A stretch of DNA of 30,781 nt from Bacteroidales bacterium. Lineage in GTDB: Bacteria > Bacteroidota > Bacteroidia > Bacteroidales > P3. The translations under genes were made by a program, and so were the position numbers. Under the pieces are notes generated by a model. That model did not search any database and was not told the DNA's origin. It saw only the letters and a program-made list of their open reading frames with translations. Below, piece after piece: positions 30,741 to 30,781 of the stretch. Every line of letters starts with the position of its first letter. Within the stretch, counting starts at the first letter, position 1. The stretch is from contig CAAGNU010000348.1 in NCBI GenBank assembly GCA_900771365.1, positions 1 to 30,781 on the forward strand, read 5' to 3'.

Positions 30741-30781
30741 GATTTTCAGATGAAGAGATTTTCAGATTCTGAATATCTGGA
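30741..30781. repeat. Dispersed GATTTTCAGA repeat at window end
   Basis: GATTTTCAGA occurs at 30741-30750 and 30757-30766. The segment 30757-30781 matches 1738-1762 at 21 of 25 positions. It may continue beyond the window. Confidence 0.6.

Larger units (their letters stand above)
30479..30781. other. Intergenic region upstream of the helicase gene
   Basis: Contains the candidate helicase promoter, a double-hairpin repeat (30632-30662) and a dispersed repeat at the window edge (30741-30781). An open minus-strand frame at about 30478-30684 reads through the hairpin repeat and is not supported as a gene. Confidence 0.55.

Overview
The window looks like a chromosomal segment of a Bacteroidales bacterium, probably Prevotella-like. 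The evidence is Bacteroidota-type promoter boxes (TAnnTTTG just upstream of several genes), a short primary sigma factor without region 1.1, an S16 protein with an Ala/Glu/Lys-rich tail, weak Shine-Dalgarno use and many short intergenic repeats. I assigned this from sequence character and remembered families; no database was searched.

Layout. 1-454 is non-coding repeat DNA. 455-3749 (minus) holds a THUMP-domain RNA methyltransferase, a YihY/BrkB-type membrane protein and nadC. 4193-8288 (plus) holds cinA/pncC, a DUF486 membrane protein and a lipoprotein GH2 beta-mannosidase. 8289-9583 is AT-richer accessory DNA with a non-coding segment bounded by inverted repeats and a gene broken by one in-frame TAG. 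9584-11154 (minus) holds rsmG and the primary sigma factor rpoD. 11310-13788 (plus) holds ffh and folD. 13863-19280 (minus) holds a small lipoprotein, mutS2, an omega-amidase-type nitrilase, a leucine-rich-repeat protein and ribF. 19852-21892 (plus) holds rpsP, rimM and a TraR/DksA-like regulator. 22004-23743 (minus) is a fused oligopeptide-type ABC ATPase. 23928-25148 (plus) is ornithine aminotransferase. 25265-30478 (minus) is a 1737-residue protein joining a DEDD exonuclease-like region, a RecQ-type SF2 helicase and a UvrD-type SF1 helicase.

How the genes fit together. Most are housekeeping: ribosome and RNA maturation (RlmL-like, RsmG, S16, RimM), protein targeting (Ffh), transcription (RpoD, DksA-like), and cofactor metabolism (NadC and PncC both lead to nicotinate mononucleotide; FolD; RibF). 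The minus-strand chain of LRR gene, nitrilase and mutS2 is tightly packed and probably one operon.

What stands out. (1) The exonuclease/RecQ/UvrD fusion, which carries a CX3CX2C cluster and low-complexity inserts in conserved domains. (2) An inverted-repeat element that appears to sit in frame inside cinA and add about 70 residues. (3) A beta-mannosidase about 150 residues short, which seems to lack two internal beta-sandwich domains while keeping both catalytic glutamates. (4) Several families of short intergenic repeats that reach into gene ends and supply stop codons or terminal residues. No tRNA, rRNA, CRISPR array, integrase or intact insertion sequence was seen.
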